The notes below the pieces were generated by a model. That model saw nothing but the letters and a program-made list of their open reading frames with translations, ran no database searches and was not told the origin of the DNA. DNA of 64,000 nucleotides, from the NCBI GenBank assembly GCA_025617745.1, contig CM046859.1, positions 62,001-126,000 of the forward strand, in the 5' to 3' direction. Positions within the stretch are counted from its first letter, which is position 1. Each line of letters starts with the position of its first letter. This stretch comes from Heliocidaris erythrogramma (lineage: Eukaryota > Echinodermata > Echinoidea > Camarodonta > Echinometridae). Both the position numbers and the translations under genes were made by a program. Positions 35,692-46,134 of this stretch are shown in pieces.

Positions 35692-36534
35692 ATGGCTTCA
35701 GGAAATAGATTTGACATGCTTGATGATGAAGTGGCTATGAAAGTACCGTCCCCAAATATAGAAGAGGCGGTCACTTATGCAGTAGTTGCCGCCACCGGTG
35801 GAAAGGAGAGGCCAATTACGGGGAAACGCTCTGATCTTTCTGATGGTGCTATGCAAGAAATCATCACGAAGGTTTTGATGGCCATACAACCGGTCATCAT
35901 ACAGGCAGTGACGGAGGCTGTCAAGGTGGCCGTGACAACTGCAATAGAGCAGATGAAACCAACGCCCTTGCCATCTCACTCACCTCAACAGGCGAAGCTC
36001 GAAAATGACATCGAACGCCTAGAGCAGTACGGTCGGCGGGAAAATGTAAGGGTATACGGCTTGCCGGAAACAGATGGGGAGAATACCACCGAGAAGGTCG
36101 TAGCTCTGGCGAAGAAGATCAGCGTCAACATCTCTGCAGACGACATCAGCGTGAGTCATCGTCTACCCTCAACGAAGCGGCGAGGACCCTCAACTCCCAT
36201 CTCCAACAAGCAAGAACGACATAGGCCCATCATCGTGAAGTTTGTCAGACGAGAGCGGAAAGTGGAGCTGCTGAGGAGTAAGCGACGCTTGAGAGAGAAC
36301 GACCAACTCAGAGGAGTCTACATTGAGGAAGACCTAACTGCCCGACGAGCCAAGCTTTTCCACGCAATCCGAAGAGCAGAAGGCACCAAGAAAGTTTGGA
36401 CCATCGACGGCCGCATTCATTGCGTGGTGGCAAAGAATGGTAAGGAGGAGAAGTACACTGTAGAGACCTGTGATGACCTCTTCCGCCTTGGATGGTCAGA
36501 AGATCAGTTGAAGAATTTCTCATTGTCAAAATAG
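35692..36534 (+). CDS. LINE ORF1 protein, intact
   Basis: This 280-aa frame has a predicted coiled coil ending in LENDIERLEQYGRRENVRVYG (about residues 103-122). An RRM-like and C-terminal nucleic-acid-binding region follows (RPIIVKFVRRERKVELL, KVWTIDGRIHCVV). This layout is typical of LINE ORF1 proteins, which coat element RNA and act as nucleic acid chaperones. The start ATG follows a short leader of about 80 bp. No internal stop is present. It is followed within about 30 bp by ORF2. Confidence 0.8.
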   Translation: MASGNRFDMLDDEVAMKVPSPNIEEAVTYAVVAATGGKERPITGKRSDLSDGAMQEIITKVLMAIQPVIIQAVTEAVKVAVTTAIEQMKPTPLPSHSPQQAKLENDIERLEQYGRRENVRVYGLPETDGENTTEKVVALAKKISVNISADDISVSHRLPSTKRRGPSTPISNKQERHRPIIVKFVRRERKVELLRSKRRLRENDQLRGVYIEEDLTARRAKLFHAIRRAEGTKKVWTIDGRIHCVVAKNGKEEKYTVETCDDLFRLGWSEDQLKNFSLSK

Positions 36535-36564
36535 GACTTAGCAGGCACCATTCGATCTGATGAT

Positions 36565-39500
36565 TTGGGTTTGGGTTTGAATAATAACTTTAAGATATTA
36601 GGGCTAAATGTATGTGGACTGAAGAAAAAACTTGATCTTGGTATACTAGAGTGCTATATAAAAGATTTTGATTTCATTTGTTTATCTGAAACTAAAACTC
36701 AATATATTGACTTGCCATTAATTGATTATACGATGATTTGTAAAGATAATAATGACCAATCTTCCCCACGCCTTGGTGGACACCATGGCTTATGTATAAT
36801 TTTCAAACAATGTATGAAAATTATGTTGAACAACTGGATGTAAATGTTTTCAAAAGTGAATCTGTCCTCTGGGTCAAAGTGAATAAAGGTGCATATGGTT
36901 TTGATTTTATAATCGGTGCTGTATATTATGCCACATGAAAATTCTAAATACTATGATGATGATTTATTTCAAGATATAGCATATGATTTAATGAAAATTA
37001 ATGGTACTTTGGAATTGCCGGTTTGTCTGATAGGAGATTTTAATGCCAGAACAGGTTCACTAATAGATTTTATGGAAGATGACAATTTCCCCTTATCTGA
37101 CAATTATCAGTATAGTTCATCAGATGTTAGTATCCCTTCAATTCGATTCAGATCTAACGAAGACAAGATTGTAAATACAAACGGCCGCAAATTGATAAAT
37201 CTATGTAAAACTGCTAATATGCACATTGTAAACGGCCGCTTTGGAAAAGATTTTGGTAAGGGAAAATTGACTTGTGCTGACGCGAGTACAGTTGATTATT
37301 GCATTGTCTCTGCAAATTTCATTTGTTATATTGAAGATTTTGTTGTTGATGATTTTGAAAAATGTTTGTCAGATAAACATAGACCAATATCCATTTCTAT
37401 GAAATCTGTTAAGAATGGAATACATTCAGAAGAGGAAAGTCATTATACCAATCGTAATAATTACGAATCTCATTTAAAAAAGAAATATTATAAATGGAAT
37501 TCGGAACTGACACATACATTTGCAAAGTCCTTGGATGACAATAAAATTAACCAAATTTCAGAAATGATAGATGTATCTAAGAAAAAGACACAGATTAGTA
37601 GTCAGTCGGTCAGTGATATAGTAAATCTAATAAAGCATGTATATTTTGAGTCTGCAACTGTATGTGGTATGTCACGGCTAAAGAAAAATAGCCCGACTAA
37701 TACCGCCACATCTCCCAACATGAAGCCTTGGTTTGATAATGAATGTAAAAACTTCAGAAGGAAATTTTTATACTTACGAAACAAAAGAAAACAATGTAAA
37801 GACGAAAACAAGAAAAATCGAAATGGAACTAGAAGTTAACACCTTACGCAAACAATACAAAAAAGTTTTATGTAAGAAAAAGATAAAATATATTTCAGAA
37901 CTTCAAGACAATTTGAGAAAAGTAAAAAGCAATAGCACTGGCGACTTTTGGAAATATCTTAACAAGGCGAATCCTAAGCGCAACAACTGTGCAAATGTAT
38001 CAATTAATTCTTTCAAAGAATTTTTCGAATCATTAAACAAAGGAGATGACTCTGGAGATAAATGCATTGTAGGGGAATCACGACCTGAGTTGAATTGTTA
38101 TAATCATGGACTGAATACTCCAATTGTGGAAGAGGAAATAGAAAACCAATTAAAAAAAATTAAAAATAACAAATCACCAGGCGATGATTCGGTTTTAAAT
38201 GAAATGATAAAGAACAGTAGCAAACCAATGATCTCATTACTAACAAAGTTGTTCAACTTCATACTAGATTGTGGTAAAGTTCCTACGGACTGGACAATAG
38301 GTATCCTTTGTCCGATATATAAAAAGAAGGGCTCGGTGAAAGAACCAGATCATTATCACCCCATTACATTACTAAGCTGTTTAGGTAAACTATTCACATC
38401 TATTTTAAATGACCGAATCTCTTACTATGTTGATATTTGTAACTTGATGGGTGAAGAACAGGCAGGATTCCGAGAGGATTATTGTACTCTTGATCATATA
38501 TTTGTCCTCTATTGTCTAATAGATATTTATTTATCTCAAAAGAAGAGAATATACTGTGCATTCATTGATTATAAGAAAGCTTTTGACTCTGTAAAAAGAC
38601 ACTTATTGTGGTCAAAAATGCTCAAGTATAACATTAATGGCAAAATTCTCAGAGTGATTCAGAATATGTATGATAGCGCAAAATCTTATGTTATGTATAA
38701 TGGACAACGTTCCGAGCTCTTTGAGTGTAATATAGGAGATAATCTATCCCCTCTACTGTTTGCAATCTTTATTAATGATTTTGAAACAACATTGAGAGAA
38801 AATTGCAATGGTGTTAAACTACTTCCGAGTGACCTGAAGGAAAAACTCCTTGAGAATAATGTATATGTATATCTTAACTTATTTACTTTATTATACGCTG
38901 ATGACACCATTGTTTTAGCAGAATCTGAAAATGATCTCCAATACGCATTAAATGTCGTCGAAAAATACTGTAACGATTGGTCGTTGAATATAAATGTACA
39001 AAAAACTAAAATAGTCGTGTTCTCTCGTGGTAAAATCCGAAATACACCCATCATTAGTTTCAAAAATCAACAACTAGAAGTTGTAGATGAGTATACATAT
39101 CTTGGTACAGTTCTCAATTATAACAATCGGTTTTCCAAAGCCAGAAACAAACAAATAACCCAAGCACAAAAGGCATTGTTTAGTTTACGAGCAAAATCAA
39201 ACAAATTGAATTTACCAGTCGATATTGAATTAGAATTATTTGAAAAATTAGTACTTCCAATTTTGTTGTATGGAAGTGAGCTGTGGGGGCTTGACAGTAG
39301 TCTACAAGATGTTGAGAAGTTTCAAACTGGTTATTATAAACGTCTGCTTCATGTGAGTAAATTTACGGCAAACTGCATGACCTATGGAGAACTCGGCAAA
39401 CACAGTATTAAGAAACTAATTGAGTGCAGGATGCTAAACTTTTGGATGAGAATAATCCTAAGCAAATCATCGAAATTGTCCCATACTGTATATGATATTC

Positions 39501-40078
39501 TGAAAATAATGTTTGATCTGGATATTTATCAAAACCCATGGCTAATAAAAGTTAGGAATACATTGGATAAATTAGGTTTATCTTACCTTTGGTTAGATAA
39601 TCAGTCAATAGATCCACGATGGTTCAAAGCAACAATTAAAACACGTCTAGACGATATATATTCTCAAAATTGGCATGCTGAAATGTTCTGTAATTCGCTG
39701 TGCTTAAACTATCGCATATTCAAAGAAAATTGTCACTGTGAAATATCTCTTCTAAAATTGCCTTTCAAATATAGGATTACTTTAACGAAATTCCGCTGTG
39801 GAAACCACCGTCTACCAGTAGTATCCGGAAGATATGCAGGTATTGAACGATCACAAAGAACTTGCAATATCTGTGATACAACAAAGCTTGGTGATGAATT
39901 CCATTACTTGTTTGAGTGCCCTGCATTTCTTAAAGAAAGAAACAAGTATATTGATGATTGCTATAAAAGCCGTCCAAATGCAATAAAAATGTACAAATTA
40001 TTCAATTCTCCCAAAATTTCAACATTAATAAACTTATCAAAATTATGTAGCATCATAATGAATAAGTTCAAACAATAA
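36565..40078 (+). pseudogene. LINE ORF2 (endonuclease, RT, zinc knuckle), frameshifted
   Basis: An APE-type endonuclease starts at about 36570 (ILGLNVCGL with the Asn, FICLSETK with the Glu) and continues in other frames: GDFNART near 37030, VDYCIVS and SDKHRPI near 37300-37390. RT follows: NNKSPGDDSVLNEMI, YHPITLLSCLGKLF, AFIDYKKAFDSV (motif A Asp), IGDNLSPLLFAIF (motif B, degenerate) and LYADDTIVLAES (YADD). The C-terminus has a CxxC...HxxxxC knuckle (TCNICDTTKLGDEFHYLFEC). Frame changes near 36805, 36925 and 37810 break the reading frame, so no full polyprotein can be made. Confidence 0.85.
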
Positions 40079-40339
40079 AGGACAACGTATTCTAATAACA
40101 TTTGGGAAGATGAATTTATGTATATATTACTTTTGGAAATTTATTTCCTGTGCCAAAATTTAGTACCAAAAATTCTACTTTCACTTTCACTTCCTATCAT
40201 TGTTAATATTTTCCCTTTAATCGGTGCCTTTGCCATTGCAATTCCAGCTATTCAATCCAAGTCGATGTATCTATCCGTTTTTTTTATTTTTTTTCATTTA
40301 TTTAAGTAATTTATGTAATCATTTATTTATCAGTATAAT

Positions 40340-40353
40340 ATGATTAGTGATAA

Positions 40354-40393
<40 letters not shown>

Positions 40394-40520
40394 TATTCTT
40401 ATCATCATTATTATTATTATTATTTTTATTATTATCATTATTATAATTAGGCCTACTATTATAATAATAAGTATTATTATTGTTGTTGTTGTTATCATCA
40501 CCATCATTATTATTATTTGA
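40340..40520 (+). repeat. ATT-rich microsatellite in the LINE 3' region
   Basis: Imperfect (TTA)n with ATC and GTT variants. The translated frames are meaningless. Confidence 0.9.
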
Positions 40521-40770
40521 TGTATATATGTTATCTATTTATCTACTCTTTATTTTCTTCTCTCTCGTTCTCTTTCCTTTTCTTTTTCTTTTGCACAATT
40601 TATGTAATATTTATATTTCTTATCTCATTATTCTGTAAATAACTTATTGTAAATACCTTGTAAATACACTAACTTTATTGTGAAATGATATTGTATATGT
40701 TACGTTCTATGATTAGTGTCCCCAATACCCAAACGAGGGTGACATGGGTCCAATAAAATCATTGTCATCA

Positions 40771-41683
40771 TGCCAACAAAACCATAAATCGAAGTAATAC
40801 AATGACGAATTGATAGCGACATGAAGACAAAAGGAGATACTACGAATAGATGCAGATTTCAAAAAAAATATGTAATGCAAGAATACATTATTTGAAACAT
40901 TATTCCATTCATGATACCGTGTAAATTTTATTTCTATAATCTATAATCTTATCGTAAATCGGCACCTTTGTGATCAGTGATTGTACCAGTGTGCTAAATT
41001 CATGACGTTTTCGGCAAGCTGATTTTGTGACCACTCGCAATGCATTTCGGGATAGGGGTAACCTCTCTCCCGCTGCGGGCGTACTGCTGAAATTAAATAA
41101 AATCCATTCGCTGATCCATCAAAATGCGGTATGAATGAATGCGTCGTCTGCTGAGCTTGTTAACGGTATACAGTCTAGCTAGCGTCAGCGTAGGCGGCTG
41201 GGCAAGGCGAGGGAAAGGTACCGAGCGTCATACCATCTCGCTGCCCTGGACGTGCCCGAGGACGTAGCTGTGCTGTCAGGGTATGAATATTTCATAATTT
41301 ATGATAACGGCTAAACACATCCATAAAAAATACCAGCAACAACAACAATGTTAAAGCAAACCAGTGATTCTTGCTGCAGGGAATTTAATTGGAAATTGGA
41401 AATTTCGACATGAATTAATTCAATTCATATTATCTTTTATTAAAAAATTTTTCTATTCATTAATTTTTGGTTATTCATGATTTATTTTTGCATTATTTTT
41501 TATTCATTTATTGAAATATTTAGTTTTTTTTCAATTAATTAATAATCAATATTATTTATATAAGGTGTGCATTTATGTATGTATATATTCATTTATTAAC
41601 CTATTTCATTGTTATTATTTTTAGAGGAGGGGTTAAGCTAAATTTAATTGGACATCGCCACGACTTCTATTCAGACCTCACCC
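40771..41683. other. No gene confirmed
   Basis: The stretch 41020-41285 is richer in CpG than its surroundings and ends near GTCAGGGTATGAATA, which could be a non-coding first exon with a splice donor. No coding support, so I do not call a gene. Confidence 0.35.
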
Positions 41684-42005
41684 AGGGGCGGATCCAGGAT
41701 TGAGTATAAGAGGGGGCACACAAATGAAGGTTTGTCAAGGTAGACCCGTATTTTGTTGGTCTCGCCAGCTTCTCGAAAAGTCGCTCGGGGGGGGGGGGGG
41801 GGGGGGGGGGTGGCGTTTGTCAACAACAAAATTTCACCAGACCTTCAAAATTTGCTCAGTGGGGGGGGGGGGGGGGGGGGGGGCGTTATGGGGGTCCAGT
41901 TTCCCCTCCATAATTTGCTTACAAGCAACAACAAAAAAAGAACAGGAAAAAGGTTTTCATTCTAAAAGGGGGCAGGGGCCGGAAGTGCCCCCTGGATCCG
42001 CCCCT
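41684..42005. mobile_element. MITE with GGGGCGGATCCAGG ends
   Basis: Inverted ends AGGGGCGGATCCAGG and CCTGGATCCGCCCCTT enclose two very long G-runs (41787-41810 and 41861-41883). No clear target duplication. Confidence 0.75.
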
Positions 42006-43492
42006 TCTCTCTTTCCTTTTCACCATATCTTCTCAGTTTCGCCTTTTCTCATCTTTTTTGTCTTCCCTCTCTATCTCATACATACACCTTGATCACACGT
42101 CCTGGTTCATTCACCCCTCCCCTATATGGTTCATTTCATTGATATAATGTGAAAGGACCTTTATCATGTTCACAGAATAATTTTCAATTACATGTATATC
42201 TTTCTCACAATCAAGATTTAAGGTACAATAGTTTATACACGTCGATTCAGAAATACGTTTATATTTTTTAACTTTTTAATGAATATTTTCTTGCATGCAG
42301 AAATGACAGTTTTCAGAGAAGTTTAGACATTGTCTTACTTCTTAAATACACGTTTACTTCTTCTCCTTTAAAAAATTCAACATAATTTATATAATTCATC
42401 TGCAGTCATACACTTTTTTCATATACTACAATACAATATAGTTCCATCACAGCCGACTTGTCAAGGTCAAATAATATTCTGTACAAATTATGTACATGTA
42501 CATGCATTTAAAAAAAAAAGAATTTCAATCTAAATGAATCATACGTTATTAATTTCAATCCCTTTCCAAGAAGTAAATTATTTGAATTACAATTTAAAGA
42601 TTATTTACCCACTACACCCCTACAAAGAAGAAATGACATAAGAAATAAATGACCATCTAATTTCTGTTCAACACACACCAATGACAACAATTTTACTCCT
42701 AAAAAACAAAGATAATTTTGACAGTTGTAAGAACTCTTTAAATGATCCATCTCCTTTTAGGTTGGTACATGTATATTGCATGTTACTATTATTATAAATC
42801 TAACTATAAAAAAGGGGCAGGAGGAACACACATAGAGATCTAATTAGAAAGTTTCAAGTCAAATGAAGTGTTGAATAGTATGGATTTTCTCAGTAGATAA
42901 TGAATAAAATAATAATTTACTTAATAATTTATAAATTCATAGAATCAGATAAGATTATTATTAGTTTGTGATACACTCCGGGCAGATTTAATAAAGGAGT
43001 GGCCCTGGCAGTGCTTATCTTAATATCATTTAGGGGCCCTGTAATCTCACTATATAGGCCACACAGAAGAGGAAGACCTCCTCACAATAACGAGCTACTA
43101 TAACAAAATGGCTGCATGTGACTACAACATTTGAAATGGGGAGGGGGTGGGTAAAATGCTCAAGATATAATTGAAGAACTTTAAACTCCTGTTCAGTCGT
43201 TCTAATTATAATAATATACATGTATGTCCATTTATATAGCGCAACTACTATACAAATATACTCTCTGCCCTTTAAATACCGCAGCTTTAGCCGAGCCGCC
43301 ATGAAAGGCGCTAAGGCATTTAAGCAATTTCTCCCAACCGGTACCCATTTACTTCACCTGGGTGGAGAGTGACAAATGTAGATGACTGTTTTGCCATTAA
43401 CGTATACACTAGACCACGACACCTCAACATGCATATTATACTTGAATCCAGATATGATTTTAATATGAAGATATGGGCTAACCTCGCTATTC
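42006..43492. other. No gene seen
   Basis: AT-rich. The stretch 43215-43350 with TTTATATAGCGCA and CCACCTGGGTGG-like words (43320-43370) resembles a common dispersed repeat, but I cannot bound it. Confidence 0.4.
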
Positions 43493-43652
43493 ATAAGGAC
43501 CGCTTATTCATAATGCGTGACTAAATGAATAGCGGTCCTTCTAAATAGACAAATTACCATTATTCATAACTATTCATAAGAACTGCTATTCATAACGTCT
43601 GTTAAATGAATATAGTGGTTTTCTATGAATAGCTGTCCTTTTGAATAGCGAG
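43493..43652. mobile_element. Palindromic MITE with CTCGCTATTC ends
   Basis: CTCGCTATTCATAAGGACCGC at the left pairs with AGCTGTCCTTTTGAATAGCGAG at the right. CTATTCATAA words recur in both orientations inside. Confidence 0.7.
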
Positions 43653-44046
43653 CGGACCCAGAAGAGATACATGTTGATCAAAGCAGGGGGCTATTTCACA
43701 GTAGAGCTGAAGTAGAAATCCATATCTGTTGAAAGAAAAGAGGAAAGATTTTAGAAAATAGCATCCATTGTGTATTTGATAATTAAACAAGCAACAATTA
43801 GAATTAAAATAAAACCCTGAAACTTTGAGCTTCCTATTAACACAGTTAGCATCAACTCTTTATATGAAATGGAATAATAAGTGTGAATTCTCAAAAGTAC
43901 TTAAAGAGGAAAAAAGTTGGACACATAAAATTTTCAAGGCTATTCAAAAGCAACCAAATTAGTAAAGTCTCAAGAAAATTCAGTTGGGATGTTTATGTGA
44001 AAAAAAAATATGTGTACCTAGATTGTATTGAGGTACTAATAACAAC
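43653..44046. other. No gene confirmed
   Basis: On the minus strand a run TTTCTTTCAACAG (acceptor-like) near 43725 leads to a short frame ending in a stop. This is too little to call an exon. Confidence 0.3.
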
Positions 44047-44241
44047 CAGGGGCGTCGATTATGCAATGGCAGTTGCCCTCCCCCCCCCCCCCCCCCCCAT
44101 AATATTGAGAGGGCAAATAAATCATCCCCCCCCGTAACCGTGGATAAGCTGGTAATTAAGAGGTGTTGAAAAAATCATGTAGAGTACTATTAGGGTGTTT
44201 TGCCCCCCCCCCCCCAATCCAAAAACGGATCGACACCCCTG
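44047..44241. mobile_element. MITE with CAGGGGCGTCGAT ends
   Basis: CAGGGGCGTCGAT at the left and, inverted, CAGGGGTGTCGAT at the right flank C-runs. The target duplication is unclear. Confidence 0.6.
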
Positions 44242-45180
44242 ATAGCAATCTTACTCTTACAGCATAGACCTACCATGCAAAACTGGAGCAGCTAAGTATT
44301 TATATGTTCCTCTCAGAATTTGTCTTCATTCTCAGCGGTAAGCCTTCATCTTCATCATCATCTGTAAAATAGATGAAGGAGAGTCGTGTAGAGAAGCATT
44401 ATTATGTATTAAGAAAAAAAAATGAGATACGCTCATCCTCACCCTCGTGATCTTTTCAAAGAGGATAAATACTAACTGCATGTACAATCCATCCTGAAAT
44501 ATTTGTGGATTTTAATAAAAGTGTAATGTATTCACACATCTTATTTTGTTTTGTTTCTGTTTGCATTAATTAATGAAATGTTTAATATAATAATTACGGG
44601 GGACTAAAAATTCTATTTATACTGACATCACACTGAACATTCCTGTATAATTCTGGATCCACTACCATTACCAGACATATAATTTTAAAGCTGTAATACC
44701 CTGTGGTAACTCCTTGGTATTAAGTCTAGGTCCAACTAGTTAGGTCTAGACCTACCTGTTTATTTCTCACGTCTCATCAAAGTCTTTTATAGTAGGACTT
44801 TCCGCTTCATCCGGCACCTCCAACAGTTGTTGAGTTATGTAGACCTCTAACATTAGGCTCTATTAGATCTTCAAGTAGATCAGCCACAAGGTAGTTCCTT
44901 GCCAAGTTTATCTGAGGGCAATCAAAGTCACGGCATGAGACTAATGAATGTGATTACTGAAAGTCACTGAGTGAAACAACAAAGGCCATCCATATGATAT
45001 ATTACTCTGTGGAGATGTATTATTACCTCTCATTAAAAGTGCTTTGATTCTGGTCTACAAATAGTAGAACCAAGACTAAATATGAACCCCTCTCCCTCTC
45101 TCTATCTTGAAATTAAAAAAATAAAAACATCATGATGCTTGCCTTTGAGTTTGACCTTGTCTCAAGTTTGTGAAAAGTTA
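44242..45180. other. No gene confirmed
   Basis: A minus-strand acceptor-like CTATTTTACAG near 44365 is followed by an acidic frame (DDEDEG) that ends within about 20 codons. It could be a last exon, but nothing else supports it. Confidence 0.3.
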
Positions 45181-45189
45181 CAAGTTACA

Positions 45190-45835
45190 AATACAATTAT
45201 CATTATGGTTAACGTTAACTTTGTTAATGTTAGGCCTAAGTTAGACCTATTTTGATCTAACTTAGACGATATTAGGCAAACCCGGAGAATAGGGGCCGGT
45301 CTGCGCGTGCTGTATTCATTTGTGTGCAAGCAAATGTAGCCCAGCGGCGGCGGCGGCGACGATCTTGTACCAGATTCAGCGATGAAACATTTGCGAGTTT
45401 GACTCCATTTCTGGCCAAAATCGTTATGATTGTCATCAAACAACTACAAATCCGAAAGCAAAGAGGACAATATGATTATCACAGCATTAATTACTTGACT
45501 TAAAATATATTTGGAAGTTGTTTTGAACTTGATTATGAACTTGTTACATGTGTTCATTTTTGCCTCTGCCGCCTCTCCGCACTGTAAAAGTGTAATTGTA
45601 AAACATGGCACGCGCACGCCGACCTGCCCCTATTTTGTGGGTTTGCCCGATATTATTTATAGAAAAATATATCGATGATGATTATCACGGCAAGAATTCC
45701 TTATGTCCCAGCCACCTTATTTTTTCATTTTTGTTAAGTGTCCGGTCATCCGAATCTGATCCCCCATCCATCATCATGATCAGCATCCGAACATTTTTTA
45801 ATTTAACATTAACGTTACATGCATGCTAACACTAG
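45190..45835. repeat. Diverged foldback repeat
   Basis: GGCAAACCCGGAGAATAGGGGCCGGTCTGCGCGTGC near 45275-45310 pairs with the inverse of GCACGCGCACGCCGACCTGCCCCTATTTTGTGGGTTTGCC near 45608-45647. TTAACGTTAAC-like ends lie near 45207 and 45815. No coding capacity. Confidence 0.6.
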
Positions 45836-45922
45836 TAACACTAACAGCTCTCTCTATTTTATTACCCTGGATTTCATCATCATTTCAAATAAGTTAATCT
45901 AAATTTATAACTAAAAACAAAC

Positions 45923-46126
45923 GGCATAATCGTGATATAGTCCCCACCATACCCTAACCCTAACCCTAACCCTAACCCTAATCCTAAACCCTACCCTAAC
46001 CCTAATCCTAATCCTAAACCCTAACCCTAACCCTAAAACCTAACCCTAATCCTAAACCCTAACCCTAATCCTAATCCTAAAAAAACTTAGATTTTTTTGA
46101 AGCGGGGACTATTTCACGATAATGCC
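45923..46126. mobile_element. MITE with perfect 8-bp duplication and telomere-like core
   Basis: Inverted ends GGCATAATCGTGATATAGTCCCC and GGGGACTATTTCACGATAATGCC (two mismatches) are flanked on both sides by AAACAAAC (45915-45922 and 46127-46134), as in hAT insertions. The core, 45951-46080, is an array of CCCTAA with CCTAAT and CCTAAA variants. It is an internal mobile element and not a chromosome end. Confidence 0.85.
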
Positions 46127-46134
46127 AAACAAAC

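Larger units (their letters stand above)
35609..40770 (+). mobile_element. Near full-length, decayed LINE
   Basis: ORF1 and ORF2 lie in normal order, followed by a 3' region with an ATT microsatellite and a terminal CAATAAAATCATTGTCATCATG, a usual ending for such elements. Its 5' end begins directly at, or within a few bases of, the right terminal repeat. At least three frameshifts in ORF2 make it inactive. I do not assign a clade firmly. Confidence 0.8.

Noticed and set aside
41020-41285. CpG-richer stretch as a gene promoter or first exon
   Set aside because: No coding sequence or TATA-like context, and no downstream exon recognised on the plus strand.
43710-43735. Minus-strand acceptor-like site followed by a short frame
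   Set aside because: Fewer than 12 codons before a stop and no upstream exon found.
44300-44366. Minus-strand acidic frame after CTATTTTACAG as a last exon
   Set aside because: Plausible acceptor but no partner exon, and the GAT repeats are low complexity.
45951-46080. Chromosome end (telomere)
   Set aside because: The CCCTAA array is short, degenerate, and enclosed in a MITE with a target duplication; sequence continues on both sides.
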